A DNA stretch of 64,000 bases from Halopenitus sp041821145 (GTDB taxonomy: Archaea > Halobacteriota > Halobacteria > Halobacteriales > Haloferacaceae), in contig NZ_JBGUBC010000014.1 of NCBI RefSeq assembly GCF_041821145.1, positions 1 to 64,000 of the forward strand, read 5' to 3'. Positions 25,622-34,270 of the stretch are shown here, in pieces; positions within the stretch are counted from its first letter, which is position 1, and each line of letters opens with the position of its first letter. Position numbers and translations under genes: made by a program. The notes below the pieces were generated by a model. That model worked only from the letters and a program-made list of their open reading frames with translations, did not search any database and was not told the origin of the DNA.

Positions 25622-26770
25622 CTACTGGCCGGCCGGCGCGGTCAGATCCACGTCGGAGTAGCCGTGGACGACAGACTCTCCAGAGCGGGCGTCGAACAGG
25701 TGGACGTCCTCCTCATTGAAGCTCATCGTGACGATCTCCCCTTCCGCCGGTTCGATCTCGGTAGGCGTTCGAGCTCGGAACTCCTGGTCGGCGAGATCGA
25801 GATAGATGAAGTTGTCCGATCCGACTACCTCGACGACGTCGACTTCGGCATCGATCCCCTTCTCTTCGGGGACGTCGGCGTTGACCGCGACGCTTTCGGG
25901 CCGGATCCCCAAGACGAGATCGGACGGGGCGTCCCCGACTCCCTTGAGGAACCGCTCGCTCAACTCGTAGTTGAATCCGTCGCCGACGAGCGTCCCCGTG
26001 CCGTCGTCGTTGCGTTCGAGGGTGACGTCCCGGAAGTTCATGCTCGGACTGCCGATGAAGTTCGCGACGAACCGGTTGGCCGGCTCGTGATACACCTCCT
26101 TCGGCGTTCCGACCTGCTGGAGGGTCCCCGACTCCAGGATAACGATCCGGTCCGCCATCGTCATCGCCTCCTCCTGGTCGTGGGTCACGTACACCGTCGT
26201 GATGCCGACCTCCGAGTGGATCCGGGACAGTTCGGTCCGCATGTGCTTTCGCAGCTTCGCATCGAGGTTCGAAAGCGGCTCGTCGAACAGGAACACGGAG
26301 GGCTCACGGACGATCGCGCGCCCCGTGGCGACCCGCTGTTGCTGACCCCCGGATAGCGAGCCGGGCTTCTTCTCCAGGAGATCCTCGATCCCCATCATCT
26401 CGGCCGCGTTCTCGACGCGGCGGTCGATCTCCTCTTGGTCGAGGTCCGTACTCAACTGGAGGCCGTAGGCCATGTTGCCCCGGACCGTCTTGTGGGGATA
26501 CAGCGCGTAGGACTGAAACACCATCGCGATGTCTCGGTCCTTCGGGGCCTTCTCGTTTATCCGCTCGTTCCCGATCCGGATCTCTCCGTCCGTGATCGAC
26601 TCGAGTCCGGAGATCATCCGTAGCGTCGTCGATTTGCCACAGCCGGAGGGACCGACGACGACGATGAACTCGCCGTCCTTAATGTCGAGGTCGAGTTCCT
26701 CGACCGCGACGATCGTTTCGGCCTGCGTATCGTACACCTTCGTTACGTTGTCGAGTTCCAGTCGTGCCAT
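25622..26770 (-). CDS. ABC transporter ATP-binding protein, MalK/UgpC type
   Basis: 382 residues. Energises the sugar-type importer encoded upstream. Walker A GPSGCGKSTT near residue 40, Q-loop VFQSYALYPH, signature LSGGQQQR, Walker B VFLFDEPLSNLDAKLR, and switch His in VTHDQEEAMT. The C-terminal ~130 residues form the MalK/UgpC regulatory TOBE domain (GIRPESVAVN... PAEGEIVTMSFNEEDVHLFD). Last gene of the importer set; it is separated from the permease gene by 127 bases that contain a tandem repeat, so it might have a separate promoter. Confidence 0.94.
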   Translation of the reverse strand: MARLELDNVTKVYDTQAETIVAVEELDLDIKDGEFIVVVGPSGCGKSTTLRMISGLESITDGEIRIGNERINEKAPKDRDIAMVFQSYALYPHKTVRGNMAYGLQLSTDLDQEEIDRRVENAAEMMGIEDLLEKKPGSLSGGQQQRVATGRAIVREPSVFLFDEPLSNLDAKLRKHMRTELSRIHSEVGITTVYVTHDQEEAMTMADRIVILESGTLQQVGTPKEVYHEPANRFVANFIGSPSMNFRDVTLERNDDGTGTLVGDGFNYELSERFLKGVGDAPSDLVLGIRPESVAVNADVPEEKGIDAEVDVVEVVGSDNFIYLDLADQEFRARTPTEIEPAEGEIVTMSFNEEDVHLFDARSGESVVHGYSDVDLTAPAGQ

Positions 26771-26783
26771 GGTTATGCCTGAT

Positions 26784-26833
26784 GTTCGGTCGTGTGTTCG
26801 GTCGTTCGTCGTGCGTTCGGTCGTTCGTCGTGT
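26784..26833. repeat. tandem repeat, 19-bp unit, about 2.6 copies
   Basis: A GTTCGGTCGTTCGTCGTGC-type unit is present at 26796-26814 and 26815-26833 (differing only at the last base), preceded by a partial copy at 26784-26795. It lies in the gap between the inner permease gene and the ATPase gene of the importer, just upstream of the ATPase start. It could tune expression of the ATPase or be slippage. Confidence 0.7.
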
Positions 26834-26897
26834 TTCATCGTACGTGTATCATTGATCCGGAATCGGTTCGACCAGGCTGATAGCATACTGATCGCCA

Positions 26898-27740
26898 TTA
26901 TCCGCCCGGTGACCCTCCTAGCCCGGCGCCGATGTACCGGCGCGACAGGCCGTAGAATATCACCGGCGGGGCGACGAGCAGGACGAGCGACGCCATCAGC
27001 ACGTTCCACTCACGGAGCACGTCGCTTCCGATGATGTAGTAGATGGCGACCGTCGCGGTTCGGACGTTCTCGTCGCTCGTCAACACGAACACCCACAGGA
27101 AGTTGTTCCAGGCGGTGAGGAACGCGAACAGCGCGGCGGCCGCGACCGCGGGCAGGCTCAACGGCAGGACGATCCGCAGGAATGCCGTGAACTCGTTGTG
27201 CCCGTCTATCAACGCCGCCTCCTCGATGTTCTCCGGGATCCCCTGTCTAAAGAACCCCTGGAGCAGCCAGATGTTCTGTGGCAACACGAAGATCGACAGT
27301 GCGATGATGATCCCCGGGAGGGTGTTCACGATCCCGACGAAGTAGAACACCTCGTAGACCGGGATCGTCAAGACGATCCAGGGGAACATGATCGTGAACA
27401 CGGCGGTGTAAAACAGCGCCTGTCGACCCGGGAAGTCGAGACGCGCGAAGGCGTATGCTCCCGGAATCGCGAAGAACAGCGAGATGACCGTCGCCGCGAT
27501 GGAGACGATGATGCTGTTCCCGAAGTAGGTTGCAAAGGCGAACCGGTCCCAGATCTGCATATACGATTCGATGGTGAGCAGTTCGAACGCCGGGATGAAC
27601 CCCGTATCGGGGCTGATCGCGGCGATGTTGGTCAGAATCGAGGTCCGGATCACCCAGTAGTAGGGGACGATCGCCCAAATCATGAAGGCGATCAGCCCAG
27701 CGTACAAGAGCGCGCGTGAACGTTTGTTGTCGTTTAACAT
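26898..27740 (-). CDS. sugar ABC transporter permease, MalG/UgpE type
   Basis: 280 residues, six predicted spans. N-terminal span LLYAGLIAFMIWAIVPYYWVI, and the coupling-helix EAA motif ENIEEAALIDGHNEFTAFLRIVLPLSLPAV near residue 185 that contacts the ATPase. It pairs with the other permease to form the channel. It starts 11 bases after the first permease gene's stop codon, so the two are in one transcript. Confidence 0.93.
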   Translation of the reverse strand: MLNDNKRSRALLYAGLIAFMIWAIVPYYWVIRTSILTNIAAISPDTGFIPAFELLTIESYMQIWDRFAFATYFGNSIIVSIAATVISLFFAIPGAYAFARLDFPGRQALFYTAVFTIMFPWIVLTIPVYEVFYFVGIVNTLPGIIIALSIFVLPQNIWLLQGFFRQGIPENIEEAALIDGHNEFTAFLRIVLPLSLPAVAAAALFAFLTAWNNFLWVFVLTSDENVRTATVAIYYIIGSDVLREWNVLMASLVLLVAPPVIFYGLSRRYIGAGLGGSPGG

Positions 27741-27751
27741 TAGTAGTCACC

Positions 27752-28699
27752 TCAGACGTAGAGGTCCTCCTCCTGATCGATCGCCTTCACGTACACCACC
27801 GCGGCCGACATCGACAACAGCACCATCGCAAGCCCGACCGTGTACGCCCGCGCGAAGTTGTTGTTGACGAAGGCGACTCGATAAGTGAGGATACTGAGAA
27901 GCATCGTTCGCGTCCCGGGACCGCCGCCGGTCAGCGCGAAGGGCTGGTCGAACTCCGCGATGTTCCAGGCGGTCCGAAGTGCCAGGATGACGATCGTAGG
28001 GATCGTCAACCGAGGAACCACCACGTCGCGGAATCGCCTGAGCCGTCCCGCACCGGCCTGTGCGGCCGCCTCGTACTGTTCCGTGGGAATGCTGGAGAGT
28101 GCGGCCGCGTAGATGATCGCGGAGTAGGCGTAGTCGTGCCACGTCTGGGCGACGATCAGCGAGACGAACGGCCAAAGCCCCGTCGCAAGGAACGACGGCC
28201 CATCGACCCCGACGACGCCGAGCAGTTTGTGGATGAACCCGAAGTTGGTGTCGAGGAACCACATCCAGATGATACCGCCCGCAAGCGGTGCGGAGAAGTA
28301 CGGCGACATGATCAATGCGCCGACCCAGTCTTTCGCCGCATCCCGAAGCTCGTTCAACAGGAGTGCGGCGACCAGTCCCATCCCGAGCTGGAGGAACGTA
28401 GTTCCGGCGACGAAGACGATCGTCCAGCCGAACGCGAAGACGAACAGGTCGTTCGTCACGAGCCACTGGTAGTTCGCCAATCCGATGAACTGCCCCGGCT
28501 CCCCGATCCGGGTGTCCGTGAACGTCATCGTGATGCCACGAACGATCGGATAGTAAAACAGGCCAGTGAATGCGATGAACGTCGGCAGGATGAAGAAATA
28601 TCCTGCCCAGTTTTCTTTGAGACGATCCGTGAGTGTCCGTTCGTTGAGCCCGTACTCCTCACGGATCGCCTCATCGGAGCGGGCTTCCTGTTGTGCCAT
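27752..28699 (-). CDS. sugar ABC transporter permease, MalF/UgpA type
   Basis: 315 residues. About six membrane spans beginning with GYFFILPTFIAFTGLFYYPIV, and the EAA coupling motif EQYEAAAQAGAGRLRRFRDVVVPRLTIPTI near residue 206. The N-terminal cytoplasmic stretch (MAQQEARSDEAIREEYGLNERTLTDRLKENW) is longer than in bacterial MalF homologues but common in haloarchaea. A GTTTAC/TATTTTACC AT-rich region upstream of the ATG (28720-28740) may be an internal promoter. Confidence 0.93.
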   Translation of the reverse strand: MAQQEARSDEAIREEYGLNERTLTDRLKENWAGYFFILPTFIAFTGLFYYPIVRGITMTFTDTRIGEPGQFIGLANYQWLVTNDLFVFAFGWTIVFVAGTTFLQLGMGLVAALLLNELRDAAKDWVGALIMSPYFSAPLAGGIIWMWFLDTNFGFIHKLLGVVGVDGPSFLATGLWPFVSLIVAQTWHDYAYSAIIYAAALSSIPTEQYEAAAQAGAGRLRRFRDVVVPRLTIPTIVILALRTAWNIAEFDQPFALTGGGPGTRTMLLSILTYRVAFVNNNFARAYTVGLAMVLLSMSAAVVYVKAIDQEEDLYV

Positions 28700-28835
28700 A
28701 GTACAACGTGGTGGAATAATTCCGGTAAAATAAATGTTTGTACATAGCTACCACGAGACGCGATTTCGCCACGCGGTGCTAGTGAGGCAGGGTCGGTCGA
28801 ATTCTCGACCCTCGTCAATAGACGCTACTTCTGTA

Positions 28836-28854
28836 CCGCCCATCGAACGGGCGG
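28836..28854 (-). terminator. stem-loop between binding-protein gene and permease genes
   Basis: Perfect 6-bp hairpin (CCGCCC ... GGGCGG) whose nearer edge is 17 bases beyond the binding-protein stop codon. Such intercistronic hairpins typically raise the stability of the binding-protein mRNA, giving it higher levels than the permeases. No U-run follows, so attenuation or processing is more likely than full termination. Confidence 0.5.
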
Positions 28855-28870
28855 ACGGGAAACGGGACCT

Positions 28871-30484
28871 CTAGGAGGGAACCTCGCCTTCGTTCTCTTC
28901 CTCGAGGCGGGCGAGGACCCGTTCGCGAACGAGTCCGGGCGTTTCCTCCGCGGTGTGTTGCCCGGCGATCGCTTCGCTGATCGTCTCGTTGATGTCGGTC
29001 CAGCGAATCGGGTCGCTGGGCCAGACGTCCCACGGGCCACCAGTGTTGGAGTACTGAGCGCCGTACTCGTTCATGTTGGTGATCGCCTGCTCGAAGTTTT
29101 GTGCCAGGTCGTAGTTCTCGAGTATGGGTTCCTGCATGGTGGCCATGCCAGGGATGGACTCGTAGTTTTCACCCCACGCGGGGAGCACGAAGTCCTCATC
29201 CTCCATGACGTACTGTGCGAGCGCCCAGGCGCCGTCCTGTTGTTCGCTTGGCACATCGCTGAACATGCAGTGTGCCTGCTCGAGCCCCCAGACGTGACCG
29301 CCGTGTTCGCCCGAGTGACCGCTGAGGTCGTCGATGCCGATCGCGTCGCCGAAGTCCTCGTCGAGTTTCGGGTTCGGCAGCAGCATGAAGTCGCCATCCC
29401 CGTCGTGCCAGCCGATCTGGGCGCTCTCGTCGACGGAGTACCACCGGTTCGCCGTCGGCGTCGCGTAGGTGAACGAGGCGACCTGGCCGCTGATCATCAG
29501 CGCCGGGATCGCCTCGTCGCCGCGCTGTGCGGACTCGTCGCTACTGAATTCGTCGGCGAGGTTGACGCAGGCCTTGATCATCCCGTCGGTCTTCTGACGG
29601 TCCTCCTCCATGTCCTCGTTGTTGATGACCACATCGGGATCGTCCCCCGGACCGCGGATCCACGGGTCGGTGCCGCCCTCGTAGGCGGTCCGCGCGTAGC
29701 CCCAGTAGGACTCGAGGTCGCCCGGAACTCCAGTCTCCTCGTAGGGGATGATATCCTGTTCCTCGTTGATCTGCTGGAGCGTCTCGTAGAACTGGCTCCA
29801 CGTCTCGAGGTCCGCGAAGGGATCGTCGACGCCGGCCTGCGAGAACGTCTTCGGACGAATGCCGAGGTTGCTGTTGGTGTGACGGATCGCGCCCACGGAC
29901 CAGAAGTAGTCGCGGAAGTTCGCGACCTGCTTGCTGGCAGCCGTGAGGTCGTCGGGGAACGAATCGCTCTCCTCCATGAAGGAGGCGTGATCGACGAGTC
30001 GTCCTTCCTTGAGGTACTGAATCCCGAGCCCACCGGCCTCCGCGAAGGCCGGCACGTTACCGGCGGAGACCGACGAGGTGAGCGTGTTCGCGATGTCACC
30101 GTAGGAGGCCGTCTGGAGGTCGACTTCGTAGCCCTCGTTCTTCGAGGCGAAATCCTCCATCGAGCTCTGGAAGTGTTCCTGGATGTCGGCGTTCTCGGCG
30201 CCGTTAGCGGAGAGGAAGGTGAACGTGACGGTGTCGGTGCCGCCACCGTTGCCGTTGCCGTCGCCGTTACCGTTTCCGTTTCCGTTACCGTTTCCGTTTC
30301 CGTTACCGTTTCCGTTTCCGTTTCCGTCGCCGTTACCGTTTCCAGTACATCCTGCAAGCGCCCCCATCGCGCCGGCGCTTGCGACGCCGGCGGTGAACTT
30401 CACGAAGTCCCGGCGTGAGGACCCCTCATCCTCTGCATGCATTTCATCCGTCGTCGTTCCGTCTCTACTGTCACGTTGTGACAT
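28871..30484 (-). CDS. Tat-exported lipoprotein, ABC extracellular sugar-binding protein
   Basis: 537 residues. Twin-arginine signal SSRRDFVKFTAGVASAGAMGALAGC with Arg24-Arg25 and a lipobox Cys46, the normal haloarchaeal export and anchoring signals. A Gly-Asn tether (residues 47-83) separates the lipid anchor from the domain. The mature part has the cluster-1 binding-protein fold, ending with VWPSDPIRWTDINETISEAIAGQHT. It should deliver a sugar or oligosaccharide to the permeases. The substrate is not set by neighbours; no glycoside hydrolase is present. Its promoter (minus-strand TAATTATTTACC, about 30508-30520) lies in the divergent region shared with the chaperonin-like gene. Confidence 0.93.
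   Translation of the reverse strand: MSQRDSRDGTTTDEMHAEDEGSSRRDFVKFTAGVASAGAMGALAGCTGNGNGDGNGNGNGNGNGNGNGNGNGNGDGNGNGGGTDTVTFTFLSANGAENADIQEHFQSSMEDFASKNEGYEVDLQTASYGDIANTLTSSVSAGNVPAFAEAGGLGIQYLKEGRLVDHASFMEESDSFPDDLTAASKQVANFRDYFWSVGAIRHTNSNLGIRPKTFSQAGVDDPFADLETWSQFYETLQQINEEQDIIPYEETGVPGDLESYWGYARTAYEGGTDPWIRGPGDDPDVVINNEDMEEDRQKTDGMIKACVNLADEFSSDESAQRGDEAIPALMISGQVASFTYATPTANRWYSVDESAQIGWHDGDGDFMLLPNPKLDEDFGDAIGIDDLSGHSGEHGGHVWGLEQAHCMFSDVPSEQQDGAWALAQYVMEDEDFVLPAWGENYESIPGMATMQEPILENYDLAQNFEQAITNMNEYGAQYSNTGGPWDVWPSDPIRWTDINETISEAIAGQHTAEETPGLVRERVLARLEEENEGEVPS
30240..30350 (-). repeat. simple Gly-Asn coding repeat inside the binding protein
   Basis: Iterated GGNAAC-type hexamers encode the Gly-Asn-(Gly/Asp) linker of the lipoprotein. 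The repetition is codon-level and explains the simple-sequence pattern; it is not a separate element. Length variation between strains would be expected. Confidence 0.85.
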
Positions 30485-30552
30485 ACGAGAAGGTCTTACA
30501 CCGTGGGTGGTAAATAATTATCCATATTTGTTCATGGATTATCCGGAGAGAG

Positions 30553-30596
30553 ATCACCACGTCCTACACAACACATCACCACGTCCCACACAACAC
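30553..30596 (+). promoter_or_regulatory. two-copy 22-bp direct repeat against the chaperonin-like promoter
   Basis: Copies run 30553-30574 and 30575-30596 and differ at one base (T/C). They begin ATCACCACGTCC and end ACACAACAC. The second copy touches the TATA-like ATTTATTC (30599-30606), which is 22-29 bases before the GTG at 30628. A 22-bp period is two helical turns, so a dimeric regulator could bind both copies on the same face, directly over the transcription factor B recognition region. It lies in the same divergent gap as the sugar-binding-protein promoter. Confidence 0.6.
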
Positions 30597-30627
30597 ATAT
30601 TTATTCGGGCGAGAGCCACGATTGTGT

Positions 30628-32187
30628 GTGACTACCGATGACCTCGTCGCCGGCGTTCAAACGGTGTGTGACGTCGTTCAGGGATCGCTTGGTCCGTTCG
30701 GGGCCACTCGGCTATTGATCCAAAAAGAGGGAAACGTCACCGCGACCGCTTCCTCGCGCGAACTACTCGAGCGCCTCGACGTCGACGATCCCGCAGTAAC
30801 GCTCCTGGAGACGACCGCCGAGGGATTCGGTGATCGCCACGGCGACGGGAGCGGAACCGTCCTCACGCTCGTTGGCGCACTCTTGAACGAGGCCCAGACG
30901 CTCACAGACCTCGGGCTTCATCCGACGACGATCGAACGAGGATATCGCGAGGGGCTGGAAACGGCCCTCCAGACGCTCGATCGAACGTCGCGTCCGCTCT
31001 CCTCGGTCGGACCGGCGGCGGTCGCACGGACCGCGATGACCGGAACGCGAGACCCCCAGGTTCGACGGTTGGTGGCTGACCGGATCGCGGAGGCCGTCGA
31101 GACGATCGGACCGCGAGCGCACACCGACCTCACCGTCTTCTCACAAACCGGTGGAGCATCCGCCGAGACTGAGCTCGTCCGCGGCGTCGTTTCCGAACGT
31201 GGACCCATTCTCGATACGATGCCACGGTCGGCAACGGACGGGATCGCGGTGTTGTCCGACTCGGTCGATGTTCCTCACATCGGCAGCGTGGCCGGCCGGG
31301 TCAGCAAGCGGGTCGTCCTCGAGACGGACTCCTACGAGGACCGCCGTCGGATCGCGGACCGGGAAACGGAGGCGTTCACTGAACAGTTGGAGGCCGCAAT
31401 CGATGCCGGCTGTCGGGTCATCTTCACCGAAGATTCGATCAACGAACGCGTACAGTCCGCGCTCGCGGCACACGGCGTTCTCGGGATCCAGCGGGTCGAC
31501 GAGGACGATCTCGCACGGATCGCACGCGCGACCGGCGCGACGAGCGTCCCCTCGCTCAAACAGATCGAGGAGGAGGCACTCGGCTCCGGAACCGTCGAGG
31601 TTCAGCGGAAGGCGGGCCGCGACGTGACCGTCGTCTCCTCGACGGCCGGAGAGGCGGTCTACACCCTGTTTTGTCGCGCACCCGATCCCCGAAGCGTCAC
31701 CGCGTTCGAGGACTCCCTCGAGGCGGCGATCGCCGCCACCGCGACGGCAGTCGAGGACGAACGCGTCGTTCCCGGGGGCGGCGCCGTCGAGGCCACCGCG
31801 GCCCGGTCGGTCGAGGAGGCCGCTCGATCGATCGACGACCGACACCAACTCGCGGCCGAAGCGTTCGGCCGCGCACTCATCTCCGTTCCCCGAGCGCTCG
31901 CGGCGACCGCCGGAGTCGATGCTGGACGAGCCGTGATCCGAATGCGCGTCGCTCGGACGGAGGGACGTGACGCGGTCGGGGTCGACGCGCTCGCCGGCGA
32001 GGTCACGAACGTGCTCGTCGAGGATCCGATCGTCGAGCCGACCGCACTCAAAAAGGCAGTGTTCTCCGCGGCCACCGACGCGGCCGTCCAGCTGATCCGC
32101 ATCGACGAGCAGCTTCCCGCGATCGATCTCTCCGAGGAGGAGATCGACCCGCCCGAGGATATCGACATGCCGACACCGGAGAACTGA
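30628..32187 (+). CDS. divergent group II chaperonin-like protein with altered ATPase motifs
   Basis: 519 residues along the whole thermosome/Cct fold: apical and equatorial parts align with VQGSLGPFGATRLLIQ near residue 17, HPTTIERGYREGLE, and VVPGGGAVEATAARSVEEAARS near residue 380. However, the nucleotide motifs are altered. The canonical NDGA segment reads TASS (near 40-43), GDGTT reads GDGSG (72-76), and the catalytic Asp of the (L)HDAL helix is replaced in SLEAAI near residue 362. It may have lost ATP hydrolysis. The GTG at 30628 fits the TATA element; a TTG at 30622 is the alternative. Convergent with a second chaperonin-like gene. Confidence 0.85.
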   Translation: MTTDDLVAGVQTVCDVVQGSLGPFGATRLLIQKEGNVTATASSRELLERLDVDDPAVTLLETTAEGFGDRHGDGSGTVLTLVGALLNEAQTLTDLGLHPTTIERGYREGLETALQTLDRTSRPLSSVGPAAVARTAMTGTRDPQVRRLVADRIAEAVETIGPRAHTDLTVFSQTGGASAETELVRGVVSERGPILDTMPRSATDGIAVLSDSVDVPHIGSVAGRVSKRVVLETDSYEDRRRIADRETEAFTEQLEAAIDAGCRVIFTEDSINERVQSALAAHGVLGIQRVDEDDLARIARATGATSVPSLKQIEEEALGSGTVEVQRKAGRDVTVVSSTAGEAVYTLFCRAPDPRSVTAFEDSLEAAIAATATAVEDERVVPGGGAVEATAARSVEEAARSIDDRHQLAAEAFGRALISVPRALAATAGVDAGRAVIRMRVARTEGRDAVGVDALAGEVTNVLVEDPIVEPTALKKAVFSAATDAAVQLIRIDEQLPAIDLSEEEIDPPEDIDMPTPEN

Positions 32188-32226
32188 CGCGCGACCCGAC
32201 CGAAGCGACGCCTCGATCGTCGGCGA

Positions 32227-33882
32227 TTACTTGTTTTCCGGACGCGGCGTGTACCCCTGCAGTCGAACGTTCGGATACAACACCGCATCGACGGTCAGGA
32301 GTCGTTCGACGGCCGCAGCGGCCGTCTCGATCGCCTGTGAGAACACCCGCCGTGGCTCAAGCACGCCCGCCACGACGGCGTCCATCGGCATTCCAGTGGC
32401 GGGATCGACGCCCGCTTCGGAGCGGCCCTCGCCCGTGTGGGCGTTCCGAAGCGACGTCACCGCAGTAATGGGGTCGTGACCGGCGTTTCTCGCCAGCGTT
32501 CGCGGCAGGCGTTCGAGCGCGTCGGCGAAGGCCACGAGCGCGAGCCGTTCGTGTCCCTCGACTGACCGCGCGCTCTCGCGGACCGCCGTGGCGACCGCCA
32601 TGGCCGAAGCGCCAGCCCCGGGAAGGACCTGTCCGTCGATCGCGGCGGTTCCGGCGGTCTCGATGGCGTCCTCAAGTGCCTGCTCCCGTCGCGTCGTCTC
32701 GGCCGCGGTCTCGCCGCCGGTCGTCAGGGTACGGACGGGCCCCGGACAGTCCTCGAAGGCGGTCCAGACAGATTCGCCCACGTGGCGTTGGGTGACGCGA
32801 CCGGCACGCCCGAGTCGGTCGTCGCTCAGATCGGCGACGTTCGAGACGACGGCCCCGCCGGTCGCACGGGCGAGACGGTGGACGTCCTCCTTCGGATATT
32901 TCGCCTTGTCCACGACGACGATGCCTGCCTGCTCGAGAGGTCGAGCCACCGACTCGTCGAGTGCATCCTGACAGACCATCACGTCGACGCCCCGAGCGCG
33001 AAGGCCCTCCGCGATCGACTCGATATGGGCCGCGAGTTCCGACGTGTACCGATTCGTGCCCTCGGCCGAGGACAACTGTACGTCGTCGATCACGCTCGCG
33101 GTCTCCTCGAGGTTGATCTCCGAATCGAGGATGGCGACGCGCGCGTCCTCGATCGGTTCCTCGAGTTCCCGTCCGGTCGGATCGGCGTCCTCCGGACGGG
33201 CGAGGACGAGCCCGTCGTGAATGGCCGGATCGACGCCCCGGCTTGCAAGCACCTTCGCGTCGTCGGTATTGATCCATCCGTCATCACGCACCGCGGCGAG
33301 TTCCCCGATCGCCGTCGCAACGTGGTCAGCGAGCCGCTCGCGCACCGCCGGATCGAGTTCCGTCGTCATGGTCGTCGCGGCGACGTTCGCGATTGCCGCA
33401 TGATCCTCCGGTTCGATCGGTCGAGCGAGGTCATCGAGGACTTCGCCTGCCTGTGACCGCGCGATCGCGTATCCGACGACGACGCTGCTCGGCGCGACGC
33501 CGCGTTCGACGAGTTCGAATCCCTCGTCTAAGAGCGCGCCGGCCAACAGCACGGCGGTCGTCGTTCCGTCATGAAGTCCGCCGTACATATCGGCGACCGA
33601 ATCGACGAACAGCGCGGCGATCGGATGGGTGAATCCCTCGCCCCGTTCGATGGCCTCGAGGAGACGACCTGCATCGTCGAGTCGAATCTCCTCGGGCCGG
33701 TTCTGGAGGTCCTCGGTGACCACGAGCTTCTCCATCCCGCGCGGCCCGAACGTCGATTCGACGAGCCCGACGGTGGCGTCAACGGCTCGATGGACGTAGC
33801 GGCGTGCGTCCTCGTCCTGAAGCGTCCACTCGTTGCGGTCGCCCTCCGACAGGCGTGCGTCATCGGTGTGCTCGACAGCCAT
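32227..33882 (-). CDS. divergent group II chaperonin-like protein with retained ATPase motifs
   Basis: 551 residues. Thermosome-like: AVDATVGLVESTFGPRGMEKLVV near residues 33-55, IRLDDAGRLLEAIERGEGFTHPIAALFV, HDGTTTAVLLAG (104-115), VADLSDDRLGRAGRV in the intermediate part, and QALEDAIETAG followed by QVLPGAGASAMAVATAV near 405-430. The DGTT loop and the Asp of LEDAI are kept, in contrast with the neighbouring convergent copy. A long acidic N-terminal extension of about 25 residues precedes the fold. The canonical Gly-Gly-Met tail is absent. Its start (ATG at 33882) has a TTTAAACC element about 26 bases upstream. Confidence 0.87.
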   Translation of the reverse strand: MAVEHTDDARLSEGDRNEWTLQDEDARRYVHRAVDATVGLVESTFGPRGMEKLVVTEDLQNRPEEIRLDDAGRLLEAIERGEGFTHPIAALFVDSVADMYGGLHDGTTTAVLLAGALLDEGFELVERGVAPSSVVVGYAIARSQAGEVLDDLARPIEPEDHAAIANVAATTMTTELDPAVRERLADHVATAIGELAAVRDDGWINTDDAKVLASRGVDPAIHDGLVLARPEDADPTGRELEEPIEDARVAILDSEINLEETASVIDDVQLSSAEGTNRYTSELAAHIESIAEGLRARGVDVMVCQDALDESVARPLEQAGIVVVDKAKYPKEDVHRLARATGGAVVSNVADLSDDRLGRAGRVTQRHVGESVWTAFEDCPGPVRTLTTGGETAAETTRREQALEDAIETAGTAAIDGQVLPGAGASAMAVATAVRESARSVEGHERLALVAFADALERLPRTLARNAGHDPITAVTSLRNAHTGEGRSEAGVDPATGMPMDAVVAGVLEPRRVFSQAIETAAAAVERLLTVDAVLYPNVRLQGYTPRPENK

Positions 33883-33933
33883 GGACGTTCCTCACGTGGC
33901 ACCGCGTTTAAACCTTTATCGACCCGTATCGGA

Positions 33934-34179
33934 TCAGGCGTGAGCCGCGTCCCACTCGTCCGGCTTTCGGACGTTTCCACACACGGTACACTGGATGCGC
34001 CCCATCGTGTCCATCGCGGTGTTGAGACTACCGCAGTTACCACATCGATAGCCCCACCGCTCCGGACCCTGCTCGCTCACGTAGACCACGAAGAACGGTC
34101 CCTTGCTGCCCCCCTCGCGCTCAGTCCGATCGACGTAGACCCGCTCGCCGTCCGGCGACGTTACGACCTCACGTTCCAT
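33934..34179 (-). CDS. small zinc-ribbon protein (DUF5816-like)
   Basis: 81 residues. Beta-rich N terminus (EVVTSPDGERVYVDRTEREG) and a treble of Cys pairs, WGYRCGNCGSLNTAMDTMGRIQCTVCGN, forming one zinc ribbon. It resembles the haloarchaeal DUF5816 family as I recall it. Probably a nucleic-acid or protein-binding ribbon; no enzyme residues visible. A TTTATATACC element 26-32 bases before the ATG gives it a strong promoter of its own. It is separated by 51 bases from the upstream chaperonin-like gene. Confidence 0.78.
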   Translation of the reverse strand: MEREVVTSPDGERVYVDRTEREGGSKGPFFVVYVSEQGPERWGYRCGNCGSLNTAMDTMGRIQCTVCGNVRKPDEWDAAHA

Positions 34180-34270
34180 GTCCGAGACTAGCCCGGAACG
34201 GTATATAAACGATGGCGTCTGCCGTTGATGGCCTCATGTCCGGTCGGTTCTTCCCACCCGGGAATCGGCC

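Noticed and set aside
30240..30350. Regular short repeats that might suggest a CRISPR array
   Set aside because: The period is six bases, no spacers exist and it encodes the lipoprotein linker.
28955..30418. A 487-codon plus-strand frame with a Val/Ser/Thr repeat
   Set aside because: Antisense of the Tat lipoprotein; the repeat is the Gly-Asn linker read backwards.
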